From Szabonella sp046295215 (GTDB lineage: Bacteria > Pseudomonadota > Alphaproteobacteria > Rhodobacterales > Rhodobacteraceae): DNA of 64,000 nucleotides. Location of the stretch: the NCBI GenBank assembly GCA_046295215.1, contig JBKBNP010000025.1, forward strand, positions 1 through 64,000, in the 5' to 3' direction. Positions 31,983 through 40,043 of the stretch are shown piece by piece. Positions within the stretch are counted from its first letter, which is position 1. Each line of letters starts with the position of its first letter. A program made the translations under genes and the position numbers. The notes beneath the pieces are model-generated. The model saw nothing but the letters and a program-made list of their open reading frames with translations. It searched no databases and was not told the origin of the DNA.

Positions 31983-32993
31983 TCAGACCAGCGGAACGAA
32001 GCCCAGCAGCAGCAAGGCCGCCCCCAGCAACACAAGCGTCTCGATGACCACCACGCCAAGATGGCCCGGTCCGACCTCGCGCATCGCCCGCATCGAGGTC
32101 TTGACCCCGAGGGCTGCAATCGCGGTGACCAGCAGCAGACGCGACGCATCCGACACCGCACCGGTCACGCTGGCCGGCAGGTCGATCGCCGATCCGGTGG
32201 CGGACAGGACCAGAAACAGCACCATGAACCACGGAAGCAGCGGCACCTTGCCGCCCGCAGTCCCGGCCCCGGAGACCCGCAAGGACAGCACCACCGCGAC
32301 CAGCACCACCGGCAGCAAGGCGACGCGGAACAGTTTGGCGATGGTCGCCGTCTCCCCCGCGCTGTCGGAAATCGAAAAGCCCGCACCGACGACCTGCGCG
32401 ACGTCATGGATGGTGACCCCGATCAGAAATCCGCGCTGTATGTCGCTCAGATCCATCGTCTGGAACAGGATCGGATAGGCCACCATCGCGATGGTCGACA
32501 GCGTGGTGACAGCCATGACCGTGAACAGCGTGTTGCGTTCGGTCTTGTCATTCGCGGGGATCACGGCGGCGATGGCCAGCGCCGCCGAAGCGCCGCAGAT
32601 CGCGACCGCCCCCCCGGTCAGCAGCGCAAAGCGCCATCCGCGCCCCAGAAGCGGTGCGACGACAAAGCCGGTGGCGATGGTCAACGCCACCAGCCCCGCG
32701 ATCACTGCGGCCCCGGTCCAGCCGAATTGCGCCAGATCATCCAGCGCGATGCGCAGGCCCAACAGGCCCACGCCCAGCCTGAGCAGCGTTCTTGCCGCAA
32801 AATCGACGCCCGCGCGGCAGGTGCTTTCCTCATGCAGAAAGTTGAAGGCAATCCCGATCAGCAGCGCGAACAGCATTGCCGGGGCGCCGTAGTGATCGGC
32901 CAGAAAGCCTGCGGCGGCGGCAATGGTGACGGACAGCAGAAGGCCGGGCAAAAGCGGCCGCAGGACGCGCGGCAGATCGGTCAGGGCGGGCAT
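31983..32993 (-). CDS. suyZ: YeiH/UPF0324-family exporter, probable SuyZ (sulfite/sulfate efflux)
   Basis: 336 aa with nine or ten hydrophobic helices. UPF0324 hallmarks are LRLGVGLLGLRIALDD, GGAVAICGASAALAIAAVIP, FLIGVTIHDVAQVVGAGF and FRVALLPVVLVAVVL. The family includes putative sulfate exporters. In Paracoccus pantotrophus a COG2855 protein named SuyZ is encoded with the sulfo-lyase SuyAB and is proposed to expel the sulfur oxyanion. Here it follows suyB by 69 bp on the same strand, with an intercistronic hairpin, so the same role is likely: removing sulfite or sulfate released in the cytosol. Ribosome site: CGCAGGAATTTCCGC before ATG. Confidence 0.8.
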   Translation of the reverse strand: MPALTDLPRVLRPLLPGLLLSVTIAAAAGFLADHYGAPAMLFALLIGIAFNFLHEESTCRAGVDFAARTLLRLGVGLLGLRIALDDLAQFGWTGAAVIAGLVALTIATGFVVAPLLGRGWRFALLTGGAVAICGASAALAIAAVIPANDKTERNTLFTVMAVTTLSTIAMVAYPILFQTMDLSDIQRGFLIGVTIHDVAQVVGAGFSISDSAGETATIAKLFRVALLPVVLVAVVLSLRVSGAGTAGGKVPLLPWFMVLFLVLSATGSAIDLPASVTGAVSDASRLLLVTAIAALGVKTSMRAMREVGPGHLGVVVIETLVLLGAALLLLGFVPLV

Positions 32994-33023
32994 GTCGCGG
33001 AAATTCCTGCGAGGCGGGGGAAC

Positions 33024-33047
33024 GGGCGGGGGCCAATGCCCCCGCCC
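33024..33047 (-). promoter_or_regulatory. Intercistronic hairpin between suyB and suyZ
   Basis: Perfect 10-bp GC stem GGGCGGGGGC/GCCCCCGCCC with a 4-nt loop and no U-run. It may reduce read-through into suyZ or protect the 3' end of suyAB mRNA. Confidence 0.6.
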
Positions 33048-33062
33048 TGCGCAATAGCCGCC

Positions 33063-34244
33063 TCAGGCGGAGCGGTAAAGCTTGGTCATCGAGAATTCGC
33101 GATGGCCCAGCGCCTCGGCCGCCGTCATGCGGCCATTGGCGGTGCGGCGGATCATCTCGATCAGCGCGTCGCCCGCCTGGTCGATGGTCATTTCGCGGGT
33201 CAGAACGCCCGTCACATCGACGTCGATATGTTCCGACATGGTGCGCAGGGTGCGCGGGTTGCCGGAAATCTTGATGACCGGCACGATGGGGTTGCCGACC
33301 ACATTGCCCTGCCCTGTGGGGAAGGTGTGGATGACATAGCCGCCCGCCGCCATCAGCGTCACGCATTCCGCCGCCGCCGAGGAACTGTCCATGAAATAGA
33401 GCCCCGGCCCCTGTGCAGGGGCCTCCGCCGGTTCCAGCACATCGATATAGGTCGAGCTGCGGCCGATCTTTTCGAGGTTCCCCAGCGCCTTTTCCTCGAT
33501 GGTCGACAGTCCGCCGAGGATATTGCCCTTGGTGGGCTGGCTGTCCGAAAGGTCCGAGGTCTTGAACTGTTCGATCACGTCATCCTGATAGGATTGCCAG
33601 GTCTTCATGAACTTCGCTGCCGCCGTTTCATTGGCCGCGCGCTTGACGCAAATATGTTCCGCCCCGGTGATCTCCGAAGTTTCCCCGAAACACCCATAAA
33701 GCCCGTGCGGCAGCAGCTTGTCATACATATTGCCGACCGTGGGGCATGATGACAGGCCAGTGGTGGTGTCGCTCTCACCGCATTTGGTGGAGACCCAGAG
33801 GTCGGTCAGCGGGCAATCCTCCTTCTGCAACTCGGAGGCCCAATGGACATATTCCTTGGCCTTCCAGCTTGCGCGGCGGATGGTCTCGAAATCGCCATTC
33901 TGTTCGATCCAGAACCCTTCCACCGGCTTGCCGGTCTTGGCAATGCCTTCGACGATGACCCGGGTCCATTCCGGTTCGATCCCGATCACCACCACGGCGG
34001 CGACATTCGGGTTGGCGCCGGTGCCGATGATGGTGCGGAAATGCAGGTCCAGATCCTCGCCGAACTGGAGCCGTCCGTAGGCATGGGGAATGGCCATCGT
34101 GCCTTTGACATTGTTCGCCACCGCCTCGCAGGCGGCGTTGGAAATGTCGTCGACCGGCAGGATCAGCACATGGTTGCGCACGCCCACGCGGCCGTTTTCA
34201 CGCCGCCAGGCCTTGATCGTCGTCTGGGAAAAATCGAAGGGCAT
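33063..34244 (-). CDS. suyB: (2R)-3-sulfolactate sulfo-lyase, large subunit
   Basis: 393 aa from ATG at 34244; the frame runs on upstream, but the family starts FDFSQTTIKAWRRENGRVGV. It belongs to the UxaA/altronate dehydratase large-subunit family: VRNHVLILPVDDISNAACEA, HAYGRLQFGEDLDLHFRTI, GTGANPNVAAVVVIGIEPEW, STKCGESDTTTGLSSCPTVG and MDSSSAAAECVTLMAAGGYV. With SuyA it cleaves (R)-3-sulfolactate to pyruvate and sulfite. Sugar-acid dehydratases of the same family are the main alternative; the separate small subunit, the exporter and the nearby hpsN and comC favour SuyB. It is 8 bp after suyA. Confidence 0.88.
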   Translation of the reverse strand: MPFDFSQTTIKAWRRENGRVGVRNHVLILPVDDISNAACEAVANNVKGTMAIPHAYGRLQFGEDLDLHFRTIIGTGANPNVAAVVVIGIEPEWTRVIVEGIAKTGKPVEGFWIEQNGDFETIRRASWKAKEYVHWASELQKEDCPLTDLWVSTKCGESDTTTGLSSCPTVGNMYDKLLPHGLYGCFGETSEITGAEHICVKRAANETAAAKFMKTWQSYQDDVIEQFKTSDLSDSQPTKGNILGGLSTIEEKALGNLEKIGRSSTYIDVLEPAEAPAQGPGLYFMDSSSAAAECVTLMAAGGYVIHTFPTGQGNVVGNPIVPVIKISGNPRTLRTMSEHIDVDVTGVLTREMTIDQAGDALIEMIRRTANGRMTAAEALGHREFSMTKLYRSA

Positions 34245-34252
34245 ATCGGACC

Positions 34253-34549
34253 TCACCAACGCTTGGTTTTCAGATTCTGGGTGTGAACATGGCCGCCGAC
34301 CTCGGCCGGGCCGACCATCTTGCCGATATCCTCGCCATATTTGACGACGGTATCGCCTGCCTTGAGTTCGGTCAGGGCAACCTTGTGGCCGATGGGAATG
34401 TCGGCTTTGGCAGTCAGGCGGAAATCGGAATTGTCCTCGGTGCAGACGCAGAGCATCTCGGTGCCTGCGGTCAGCCCCTCGACCACCACGACGCCGACAT
34501 TGTCGCCCTTGTGATGGACCAGAAGTTGGGGATGGGCATTGCTTCGCAT
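34253..34549 (-). CDS. suyA: (2R)-3-sulfolactate sulfo-lyase, small subunit
   Basis: 98 aa with GGAGGACAAC before ATG. It is a SAF-domain protein: HPQLLVHHKGDNVGVVVVEG, IPIGHKVALTELKAGDTVVK, then YGEDIGKMVGPAEVGGHVHT, the motif shared with UxaA N-terminal domains. In sugar-acid dehydratases this domain is often fused to the large subunit; a separate small subunit is typical of SuyAB. Sequence order comC-suyA-suyB-suyZ and tight spacing (8 bp to suyB) indicate one operon. Confidence 0.88.
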   Translation of the reverse strand: MRSNAHPQLLVHHKGDNVGVVVVEGLTAGTEMLCVCTEDNSDFRLTAKADIPIGHKVALTELKAGDTVVKYGEDIGKMVGPAEVGGHVHTQNLKTKRW

Positions 34550-34587
34550 TGTTGTCCTCCATGAAAAGCGGTGTGCGGGAAAGGTGG

Positions 34588-35574
34588 TCAGGGCGCGGCG
34601 AGCGCGCGCAGGGTGGCAAGCAGACCATCCGGCAGCGTGATCGGCTGCGCGCGGGCGGCAAGACGGCGGGTGCCGGGCAGACGCGCGCCGGGCTGGGCGG
34701 CAATGGCCTCGAAAAGCTGTGCGGCACGGGTAGAAAAACCGGGGGCAAAGCGGGAAGCCTCAAAGACAAGGATCAGATGTGACAGGTCCGGCGGCGCGCC
34801 CTCTGCCTCGAAGAGCGAGCTTGCCTGATGGCCGAAATTGCCGCCCACAAGGCCTGCCGTCAGCATTTCCACCATCAGCGCGAGCGCGGCGCCCTTGGCC
34901 CCGCCCGATGGCACCATGCTGCCCGCCATGGCGGCACTGGCATCGGTGGTGGGCTGGCCTGCCGCATCCAGCGCCCAGCCTTCGGGGATCGGTTGCCCGG
35001 CCTTTTGCGCCAGCATCACCTTGCCCCGCGCGACATGCGACAATGAAAGGTCGATCACCAGAGGGTCGGCCCCGGTCGGCGCGGCGAAGGCGATGGGGTT
35101 GGTGCCAAAGACCGGCGTGGTTCCGCCCCATGGGGCCATCGCGGCGGGCGTGTTGGAAAAGGCGAGCGCCAGAAACCCCGCGCGGGCCAGCGGTTCCACC
35201 GCCTGCCCCGCCACCCCGAAATGATGCGACCGGCGGATGGCGATGGCGGCAAGGCCCAGGTCGCGGGCAACAGGCTGTGCCGCCCCTGCCCCCGCCGCAA
35301 TCGCCGCAAAGGCCAGCCCATGCCCCGCATCGACGCGGATCACCGCACCGTCGCGCGTGACTTGCGGGCGGGCATTGGCCACGACCTTGCCGCTGGCCAT
35401 CTGCGCCACATAGAAGGGCAGCCGCGCCAGCCCATGCGAGGCAAGCCCGTCCTGATCGGCCTGCACCAGCGCCCTCGCCGCCGTTGCCGCCAGATCCTCC
35501 GGCATCCCGGCGCGCGACAGTGCCGCCATGGCAAGCGCCTCTGCCTGATCGCGGTCGATGGTCTGGCGGGCCAT
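34588..35574 (-). CDS. comC: (R)-sulfolactate dehydrogenase, ComC-type malate/lactate dehydrogenase
   Basis: 328 aa from ATG at 35574; the longer frame lacks a ribosome site. It is of the Ldh2/YlbC/ComC family, NAD(P)H enzymes with an unusual fold: DQDGLASHGLARLPFYVAQM near 40-60, RRSHHFGVAGQAVEPLARAG near 117, PWGGTTPVFGTNPIAFAAP near 148, and GGAKGAALALMVEMLTAGL near 225. ComC interconverts sulfopyruvate and (R)-sulfolactate. Being the first gene before suyAB it could feed sulfolactate made from sulfopyruvate, for example from cysteate. Malate or lactate dehydrogenase activity cannot be excluded by sequence; context supports the sulfonate role. Confidence 0.8.
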   Translation of the reverse strand: MARQTIDRDQAEALAMAALSRAGMPEDLAATAARALVQADQDGLASHGLARLPFYVAQMASGKVVANARPQVTRDGAVIRVDAGHGLAFAAIAAGAGAAQPVARDLGLAAIAIRRSHHFGVAGQAVEPLARAGFLALAFSNTPAAMAPWGGTTPVFGTNPIAFAAPTGADPLVIDLSLSHVARGKVMLAQKAGQPIPEGWALDAAGQPTTDASAAMAGSMVPSGGAKGAALALMVEMLTAGLVGGNFGHQASSLFEAEGAPPDLSHLILVFEASRFAPGFSTRAAQLFEAIAAQPGARLPGTRRLAARAQPITLPDGLLATLRALAAP

Positions 35575-35664
35575 GGGCGGGCTTTCGGTTGCGGTTCGGG
35601 CCGGGTTTGCAATCGCGCTTCGGCGGTCTAGGGTTCCGGCGTGCTGCGGCACAGGTCATCTTGA

Positions 35665-35678
35665 GTCCTATATAGGAC
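35665..35678. promoter_or_regulatory. Palindromic operator between comC and gntR
   Basis: GTCCTATATAGGAC is a perfect 14-bp palindrome in an AT-rich island midway in the divergent comC/gntR region. It overlaps TATA-like sequence and is the best candidate binding site for the adjacent GntR regulator. ATAGTTTATAGC follows and may be part of a promoter. Confidence 0.65.
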
Positions 35679-35745
35679 ATAGTTTATAGCTTTGCCGGAT
35701 GTCAAGCCGTTCTCCCGGCCTGCGCCAAGATCAAGGACGCCCCGA

Positions 35746-36471
35746 ATGGAGCCGATGCGCCGCCCCGTTTCCCAGCCGCTGCACCGCCAGATCCGCGATC
35801 TGTTGCTGGGCCGCATCCAGTCCGGAGACTGGCCGCCCGGCACCTATCTGCCCAGTGAATCCAGGCTGGCGGAGGATTATGCCGTGGCCCTCGGCACCAT
35901 CCGCAAGGCGCTGCTGGATCTGGCGCAGGAGGGCATCGTGCTGCGCCGTCAGGGCAAGGGCACCGTGGTCGCGAGCCATGACGGGGATGAAACCCTGTTC
36001 CGGTTCCTGAACCTGCGTCGCGCGGATGGCAGCCGCGTGCGGCCCGAATCTCGGGTGCTGTCGGTCTCGCGGGGCACCGCAACCGAGGCCGAGTTCACTG
36101 TGCTGCGCCTGAACCCCGATGCGCAGGTCATCCGCATCGCCCGGGTGCGCGAGGTGGATGGCCGCGCGGTGATCCATGAGCGGGTGAGCATCGGGGCCGA
36201 CCGTTTCGCCGGGCTGGAGGCGCGGGCCGATGTGCTTCCCAACACGCTTTATCAGCTATACCAGCGTGGCTATGGCCAGACCGTGCATCAGGCCGAAGAG
36301 GCGCTGACCGCCCTTCCCGCCGATGCCGAGGTCGCGGCGGCACTGGGGATAACCCCGGGCGCGCCCTGCCTGAACATCCGGCGCATTGCATCGGATTATC
36401 AGGGCCAGCCGCTGGAATTGCGGGTGTCGGTGATCGTGACAGACGCGCTCTATTACGCCTGCACATTGTAG
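35746..36471 (+). CDS. GntR-family regulator with UTRA domain, probable suy operon repressor
   Basis: 241 aa from ATG at 35746 with AAGGA upstream. The N-terminal winged HTH is typical of HutC-type GntR proteins: PLHRQIRDLLLGRIQSGDWP, GTYLPSESRLAEDYAVALGT and IRKALLDLAQEGIVLRRQGK. The C-terminal UTRA ligand domain follows (DAQVIRIARVREVDGRAVIH, ERVSIGADRFAGLE, LNIRRIASDYQGQPLELRVS). It is divergent from comC-suyAB-suyZ and faces the 35665-35678 palindrome, so it probably senses a pathway sulfonate such as sulfolactate. Its 3' end overlaps the 3' end of the convergent lacI gene by 19 bp. Confidence 0.85.
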   Translation: MEPMRRPVSQPLHRQIRDLLLGRIQSGDWPPGTYLPSESRLAEDYAVALGTIRKALLDLAQEGIVLRRQGKGTVVASHDGDETLFRFLNLRRADGSRVRPESRVLSVSRGTATEAEFTVLRLNPDAQVIRIARVREVDGRAVIHERVSIGADRFAGLEARADVLPNTLYQLYQRGYGQTVHQAEEALTALPADAEVAAALGITPGAPCLNIRRIASDYQGQPLELRVSVIVTDALYYACTL

Positions 36472-37487
36472 CCGGGCGGGGGGGCGGCCGTGGAATGGCG
36501 GATCACGAGGTTGATCGGCAGGGTCCGGCGCTGCGGCGGCTGGGGCGGCGATTGCAGGAGTTCGAGCATCCGCGCCGCCGTTTCCGCCCCGATGGCCGCC
36601 GCCGGAATGTCCACCGAGGTCAGCGAGGGCGACAGGTGGGCTGCAAATTCCACATTGTCGATGCCCGCGAAGGACAGCCCGTCAGGCACCGGGATGCCGC
36701 GCCCCTGTGCCTCGATCATGGCCCCTATGGCCAGCACATCGACCGTGCCGATGATCGCGGTCGGGCGCGGCACCAGTTCCAGGAGGGCCGCACATCCCCC
36801 CCGCCCCGCCGTGACCGTCAGCGGCTGTTCGCTGATCTGCGGCGGCGGCAACGTCAGCCCCAGCTCGGCCAGCGCCTGACGCACGCCCTCGACCCGGGCG
36901 CGCTGGCGGTCATTGTTGCGCAGATGGCCGCAGATCACCCCGAACCGGCGATGCCCCAGCCCCAGCAGATGCTGCGCCACCATGTAGCCCGCCTGCTGGT
37001 TGTCCACCGCCACGCAGTCATTCCCGGCCCGGCCCTCCCACATCTGCACCAGCGGCAGGTCGGCCTCCTCGATCACCCGCCAGGTCGATTGAGGGCGCGC
37101 GCCGCCCACGACGATCAGCCCGTCCACCCCATGCGACACCAGTTGCGACAGCGCGCCTGATTCGGCGGCAGCCTCATATTCATGCGAGGCGACGAGCAAC
37201 TGATAGCCGTTCACCGCCAATGTCTTTTGCATCTCCTGCAAGGTTTCTGCAAAAATCGCGCTGTTGAGCGTCGGCACTGCAACCCCGATCGTATTGGATC
37301 GCCCCGAGGCCAGCGCGCGGGCCTTGCGGTTCGGCACATATCCCAGCCGCGACGCCGCCTCGCGTATCTTTGCAAGCGTTTCGGGATGCACGACCCCGGG
37401 CTGCGACAGCGCCCGCGATACCGTCGCCACAGAGACATCGCAGGCAGTCGCAAGGTCGGTCAGACCGATCTTCTGGCGTCGGGACAT
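36453..37487 (-). CDS. LacI-family regulator of the sulfonate uptake operon
   Basis: 344 aa from the third of three clustered ATGs, nine bases after GGAG. The LacI HTH and hinge are clear: IGLTDLATACDVSVATVSRA, LSQPGVVHPETLAKIREAAS, RLGYVPNRKARALASGRSN. The periplasmic-binding-like sugar domain follows (TIGVAVPTLNSAIFAETLQE, DGLIVVGGARPQ, RRFGVICGHLRNNDRQRARV, SFAGIDNVEFAAHLSPSLTS). It is divergent from the ABC transporter genes, and a perfect LacI-type operator lies between them. It therefore most likely represses that operon until an effector, perhaps a sulfonate, is present. Confidence 0.9.
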   Translation of the reverse strand: MSRRQKIGLTDLATACDVSVATVSRALSQPGVVHPETLAKIREAASRLGYVPNRKARALASGRSNTIGVAVPTLNSAIFAETLQEMQKTLAVNGYQLLVASHEYEAAAESGALSQLVSHGVDGLIVVGGARPQSTWRVIEEADLPLVQMWEGRAGNDCVAVDNQQAGYMVAQHLLGLGHRRFGVICGHLRNNDRQRARVEGVRQALAELGLTLPPPQISEQPLTVTAGRGGCAALLELVPRPTAIIGTVDVLAIGAMIEAQGRGIPVPDGLSFAGIDNVEFAAHLSPSLTSVDIPAAAIGAETAARMLELLQSPPQPPQRRTLPINLVIRHSTAAPPPGYNVQA

Positions 37488-37586
37488 TTGCATCCGCTCC
37501 ATGAAAATTTACATCAGACCTGCCGTTGTTTTACAGAAAATGTCAATTCCTCGCTTGTTTTTGGGTTGACGGACTACCTTTTCAAA

Positions 37587-37600
37587 TGCAAGCGTTTACA
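37587..37600. promoter_or_regulatory. LacI-family operator
   Basis: TGCAAGCGTTTACA matches the general LacI/PurR/CcpA-type consensus TGNAANCGNTTNCA at every defined position. It lies 87 bp upstream of the lacI start and just before the first permease gene, where bound repressor would block transcription to the right. Confidence 0.85.
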
Positions 37601-37623
37601 TGACAAGCAGGAGGAGCGTGATC

Positions 37624-38406
37624 TTGCCCCGCAGAATGACCATCGCGCTTGCGACAATCTCGACCCTTTTCGTGTTGTGGTATCTCGCCACGACCGTCTT
37701 CGGGTTGATCGCCCCGGGCCGGTTTCCGTCACCTGCAGAAACATGGTCGGCCTTCGGGCAGGTTTCGGGCGTGGGCTATGCCGGCGGCGATCTGGTAACC
37801 CATGCGGCCAATTCCGTGCGGCTGGTGGCAATGGGTTTTGCCTTTGCGGTGCTGACAGGGGTGCCGCTCGGTCTCCTGATGGGGTGGAGCCGCAAGGCCG
37901 AGGCGCTCATCAACCCGGTATTTCTCATCATCCGGCCGATCCCGCCACTGGCCTGGATTCCGCTGGCAATCCTCTGGCTGGGCCTCGGCGACAGCGCGAA
38001 GATCCTCGTGATCTGGTTTTCGGCCTTCGTGCCCTCGGTCATCAACTCCTTTGCCGGAGTGCGCAATATCGAAAAGCCGGTGCTGGAGGCGGCCTTCATG
38101 CTCGGCACGCCGCGCCTGCGCTTCGTGACCGAGGTGCTGTTTCCCGCTTCCAGCCCGATGATCTTCACCGGGTTGCGGCTGTCCTTGCAGGCAAGCTGGA
38201 CCACGCTGGTTGCCGCCGAACTGGTCGGGGCGTTCTACGGGCTTGGCCGGGTGCTGAACGTGGCGCAGCAGGATCTGTATCCGGGGATGATCCTTGTGGG
38301 GATGTTCGCGGTGGCGATCCTTGGCTGGGGGACCACGAAACTTCTGGGAATGGCCGAGGCGCGGGTCTTGCGCTGGAACCTTGCGGCATTGGCGGCGAAG
38401 GGCTGA
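37624..38406 (+). CDS. ABC transporter permease, SsuC/TauC type (first)
   Basis: About 260 aa. The start is uncertain: TTG at 37624 is nine bases after AGGAGG; GTG at 37618 is too close, and ATG at 37600 lies on the operator and has no ribosome site. Six membrane helices and the BPD permease loop EAAFMLGTPRLRFVTEVLFP (EAA motif) near 155-175 are present, with LGLLMGWSRKAEALINP and PIPPLAWIPLAILWLGLGDS, hallmarks of taurine/alkanesulfonate/nitrate-type permeases. It pairs with the next permease as a heterodimer. The operon continues through the ATPase and binding protein to hpsN. Confidence 0.88.
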   Translation: MPRRMTIALATISTLFVLWYLATTVFGLIAPGRFPSPAETWSAFGQVSGVGYAGGDLVTHAANSVRLVAMGFAFAVLTGVPLGLLMGWSRKAEALINPVFLIIRPIPPLAWIPLAILWLGLGDSAKILVIWFSAFVPSVINSFAGVRNIEKPVLEAAFMLGTPRLRFVTEVLFPASSPMIFTGLRLSLQASWTTLVAAELVGAFYGLGRVLNVAQQDLYPGMILVGMFAVAILGWGTTKLLGMAEARVLRWNLAALAAKG

Positions 38407-38410
38407 AATC

Positions 38411-39196
38411 ATGCAAAAATCGCTCCCCTTCTCGCAATCGGTTCTTCTGGGATTTGTCGGGCTCGCCATTTTCATGGGGATCTGGACCGGGCTTTCGACC
38501 AGCGGCTTTGTGCCGCGCGTGTTCCTGCCCTCGCCGCTGGAGGTCTGGGACCGGTTCACCACGCTGATCGACCGCCGCTTTGCGGGCGCCACTCTGCCCG
38601 GCCATCTGGCGGCAAGCTTCATGCGCTTTGCCTATGGCTTCCTGCTGGCCGCCGCTGTCGGCATCCCGCTGGGTCTGCTGATGGGCTGGTTCCGGCTGCT
38701 GGATGAAATCGTGTCACCGATTTTCGACGCGCTGCGCTTTGTCGCGCCGATTGCATGGGTGCCCTTTGCTGCGCTCTGGTTCGGAACCGGCATCGGCGGG
38801 CCGATCATGATCATCTTCGCAGGCGCCTTTCCGCCCTGCCTCATCAACGCCTATCGGGGCGCGAAATTCGTGGACCCGAGGCTGATCGAGGCGGCCAACA
38901 TGCTCGGCACGCCCTCGCACCGGGTGATCCGCGAGGTGCTGCTGCCCGCCTCGGTGCCCTCGATCATCTCGGGGCTGCGGGTGTCGGCGGGGCTTGGCTG
39001 GCAGTCGCTGGTGGGGGCGGAACTGATCGTGGCCTCGGCGGGTGTCGGCTACATGATGGTGCAGGGGCAGGCCAATATCTCAACGACCACGGTGATGTCG
39101 GGAATGGTCGCCATCGGGCTGGTTGGGTTGGCGCTGGATGCCGGGCTGCGGCTGATCGAGCGGCTGATCCTGCGGCGTCGCGGTCTGGAACATTAA
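38411..39196 (+). CDS. ABC transporter permease, SsuC/TauC type (second)
   Basis: 261 aa, starting 5 bp after the first permease. Six helices; EAA loop EAANMLGTPSHRVIREVLLP near 160-180; PLGLLMGWFRLLDEIVSP and RFVAPIAWVPFAALWFGTGI resemble the first permease, so the two are ancient duplicates. SsuC/TauC systems usually use one permease as a homodimer; two different ones are unusual and may indicate a distinct, possibly asymmetric, substrate path. Confidence 0.88.
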   Translation: MQKSLPFSQSVLLGFVGLAIFMGIWTGLSTSGFVPRVFLPSPLEVWDRFTTLIDRRFAGATLPGHLAASFMRFAYGFLLAAAVGIPLGLLMGWFRLLDEIVSPIFDALRFVAPIAWVPFAALWFGTGIGGPIMIIFAGAFPPCLINAYRGAKFVDPRLIEAANMLGTPSHRVIREVLLPASVPSIISGLRVSAGLGWQSLVGAELIVASAGVGYMMVQGQANISTTTVMSGMVAIGLVGLALDAGLRLIERLILRRRGLEH

Positions 39197-39211
39197 AGGG
39201 GGGCAAGGCGC

Positions 39212-40009
39212 ATGGGCGTTATCCGGTTCGACAATGTGGGGCGCGTCTTTGGCCCCGCCGCCAGCGGCTTCGTCGCGCTGAAAGAGATCAATCTTGAAAT
39301 CCGCGACAAGGAATTCGTGGCCATCGTCGGCCCCTCGGGCTGTGGCAAGACGACCTGCCTGCGGCTGGTCGCAGGGTTCGATTTCGCCACCACAGGCCGG
39401 GTGCTGGTCGACGATAAGGAAGTGAAGCGCCCCGGACCGGACCGCGCAGTGGTGTTCCAGCAATTCGCGCTGTTTCCCTGGAAAACCGTGCATCAGAACA
39501 TCGACATGGGGCTGCGCAACCTCAATGTCGGCGCCTCGGAACGCAAGGGCCGGATCGACGAGATCCTGAACCTGATGAATCTCACGCAATATGCGGGCCA
39601 TTTCCCGCATCAGCTTTCGGGCGGGATGCAACAGCGGGTGGCAATTGCGCGGGCCTATGTGCTGGACCCGGACGTGTTGCTGATGGACGAACCTTTCGGC
39701 GCGCTGGATGCCCAGACCCGCGTGGTGATGCAGGAGGAGTTGGTGCGGCTGGCCCGCAAGAACCCGCGCACGGTGCTGTTCATCACCCATGCGGTCGAGG
39801 AGGCCGTCTATCTCGCCGACCGCGTGGTCATCATGACCCGCGCACCGGGGCGCATCAAGGAAGTCCTCGACGTTGCCGCGATCCGCAATGCCGAGAACTG
39901 GGACGGCTACGACAAGATCGAGGATGTGATGGATCTCGAAAGCTTCGTCCATCTTCGCACCCATATCTGGCGCAGCCTGCGCGAGGAAAAGGCGGCACAG
40001 GACGCCTGA
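39212..40009 (+). CDS. ABC transporter ATPase, SsuB/TauB type
   Basis: 265 aa. Walker A GPSGCGKTT near 42-50, Q-loop VVFQQFALFPWKTV near 81-94, signature LSGGMQQRVAIARA near 134-147, Walker B LLMDEPFGALD near 155-165, and the switch histidine in FITHAVEEAVYLADR. The LFPWKTVHQN wording is characteristic of the nitrate/sulfonate/taurine importer class. It energises import by the two preceding permeases and the following binding protein. Confidence 0.93.
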   Translation: MGVIRFDNVGRVFGPAASGFVALKEINLEIRDKEFVAIVGPSGCGKTTCLRLVAGFDFATTGRVLVDDKEVKRPGPDRAVVFQQFALFPWKTVHQNIDMGLRNLNVGASERKGRIDEILNLMNLTQYAGHFPHQLSGGMQQRVAIARAYVLDPDVLLMDEPFGALDAQTRVVMQEELVRLARKNPRTVLFITHAVEEAVYLADRVVIMTRAPGRIKEVLDVAAIRNAENWDGYDKIEDVMDLESFVHLRTHIWRSLREEKAAQDA

Positions 40010-40043
40010 GAAACAACCGGAAGAACAACATGGAGGAACAAGA

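Noticed and set aside
33063..34549. Annotation of suyAB as altronate dehydratase
   Set aside because: Same superfamily, but the split small subunit, the YeiH-type exporter, comC and nearby hpsN fit sulfolactate sulfo-lyase; no uronate genes are present.
37600..37626. ATG at 37600 as the start of the first permease
   Set aside because: It coincides with the last base of the LacI operator and has no ribosome site, whereas AGGAGG at 37609-37614 precedes a TTG at 37624.
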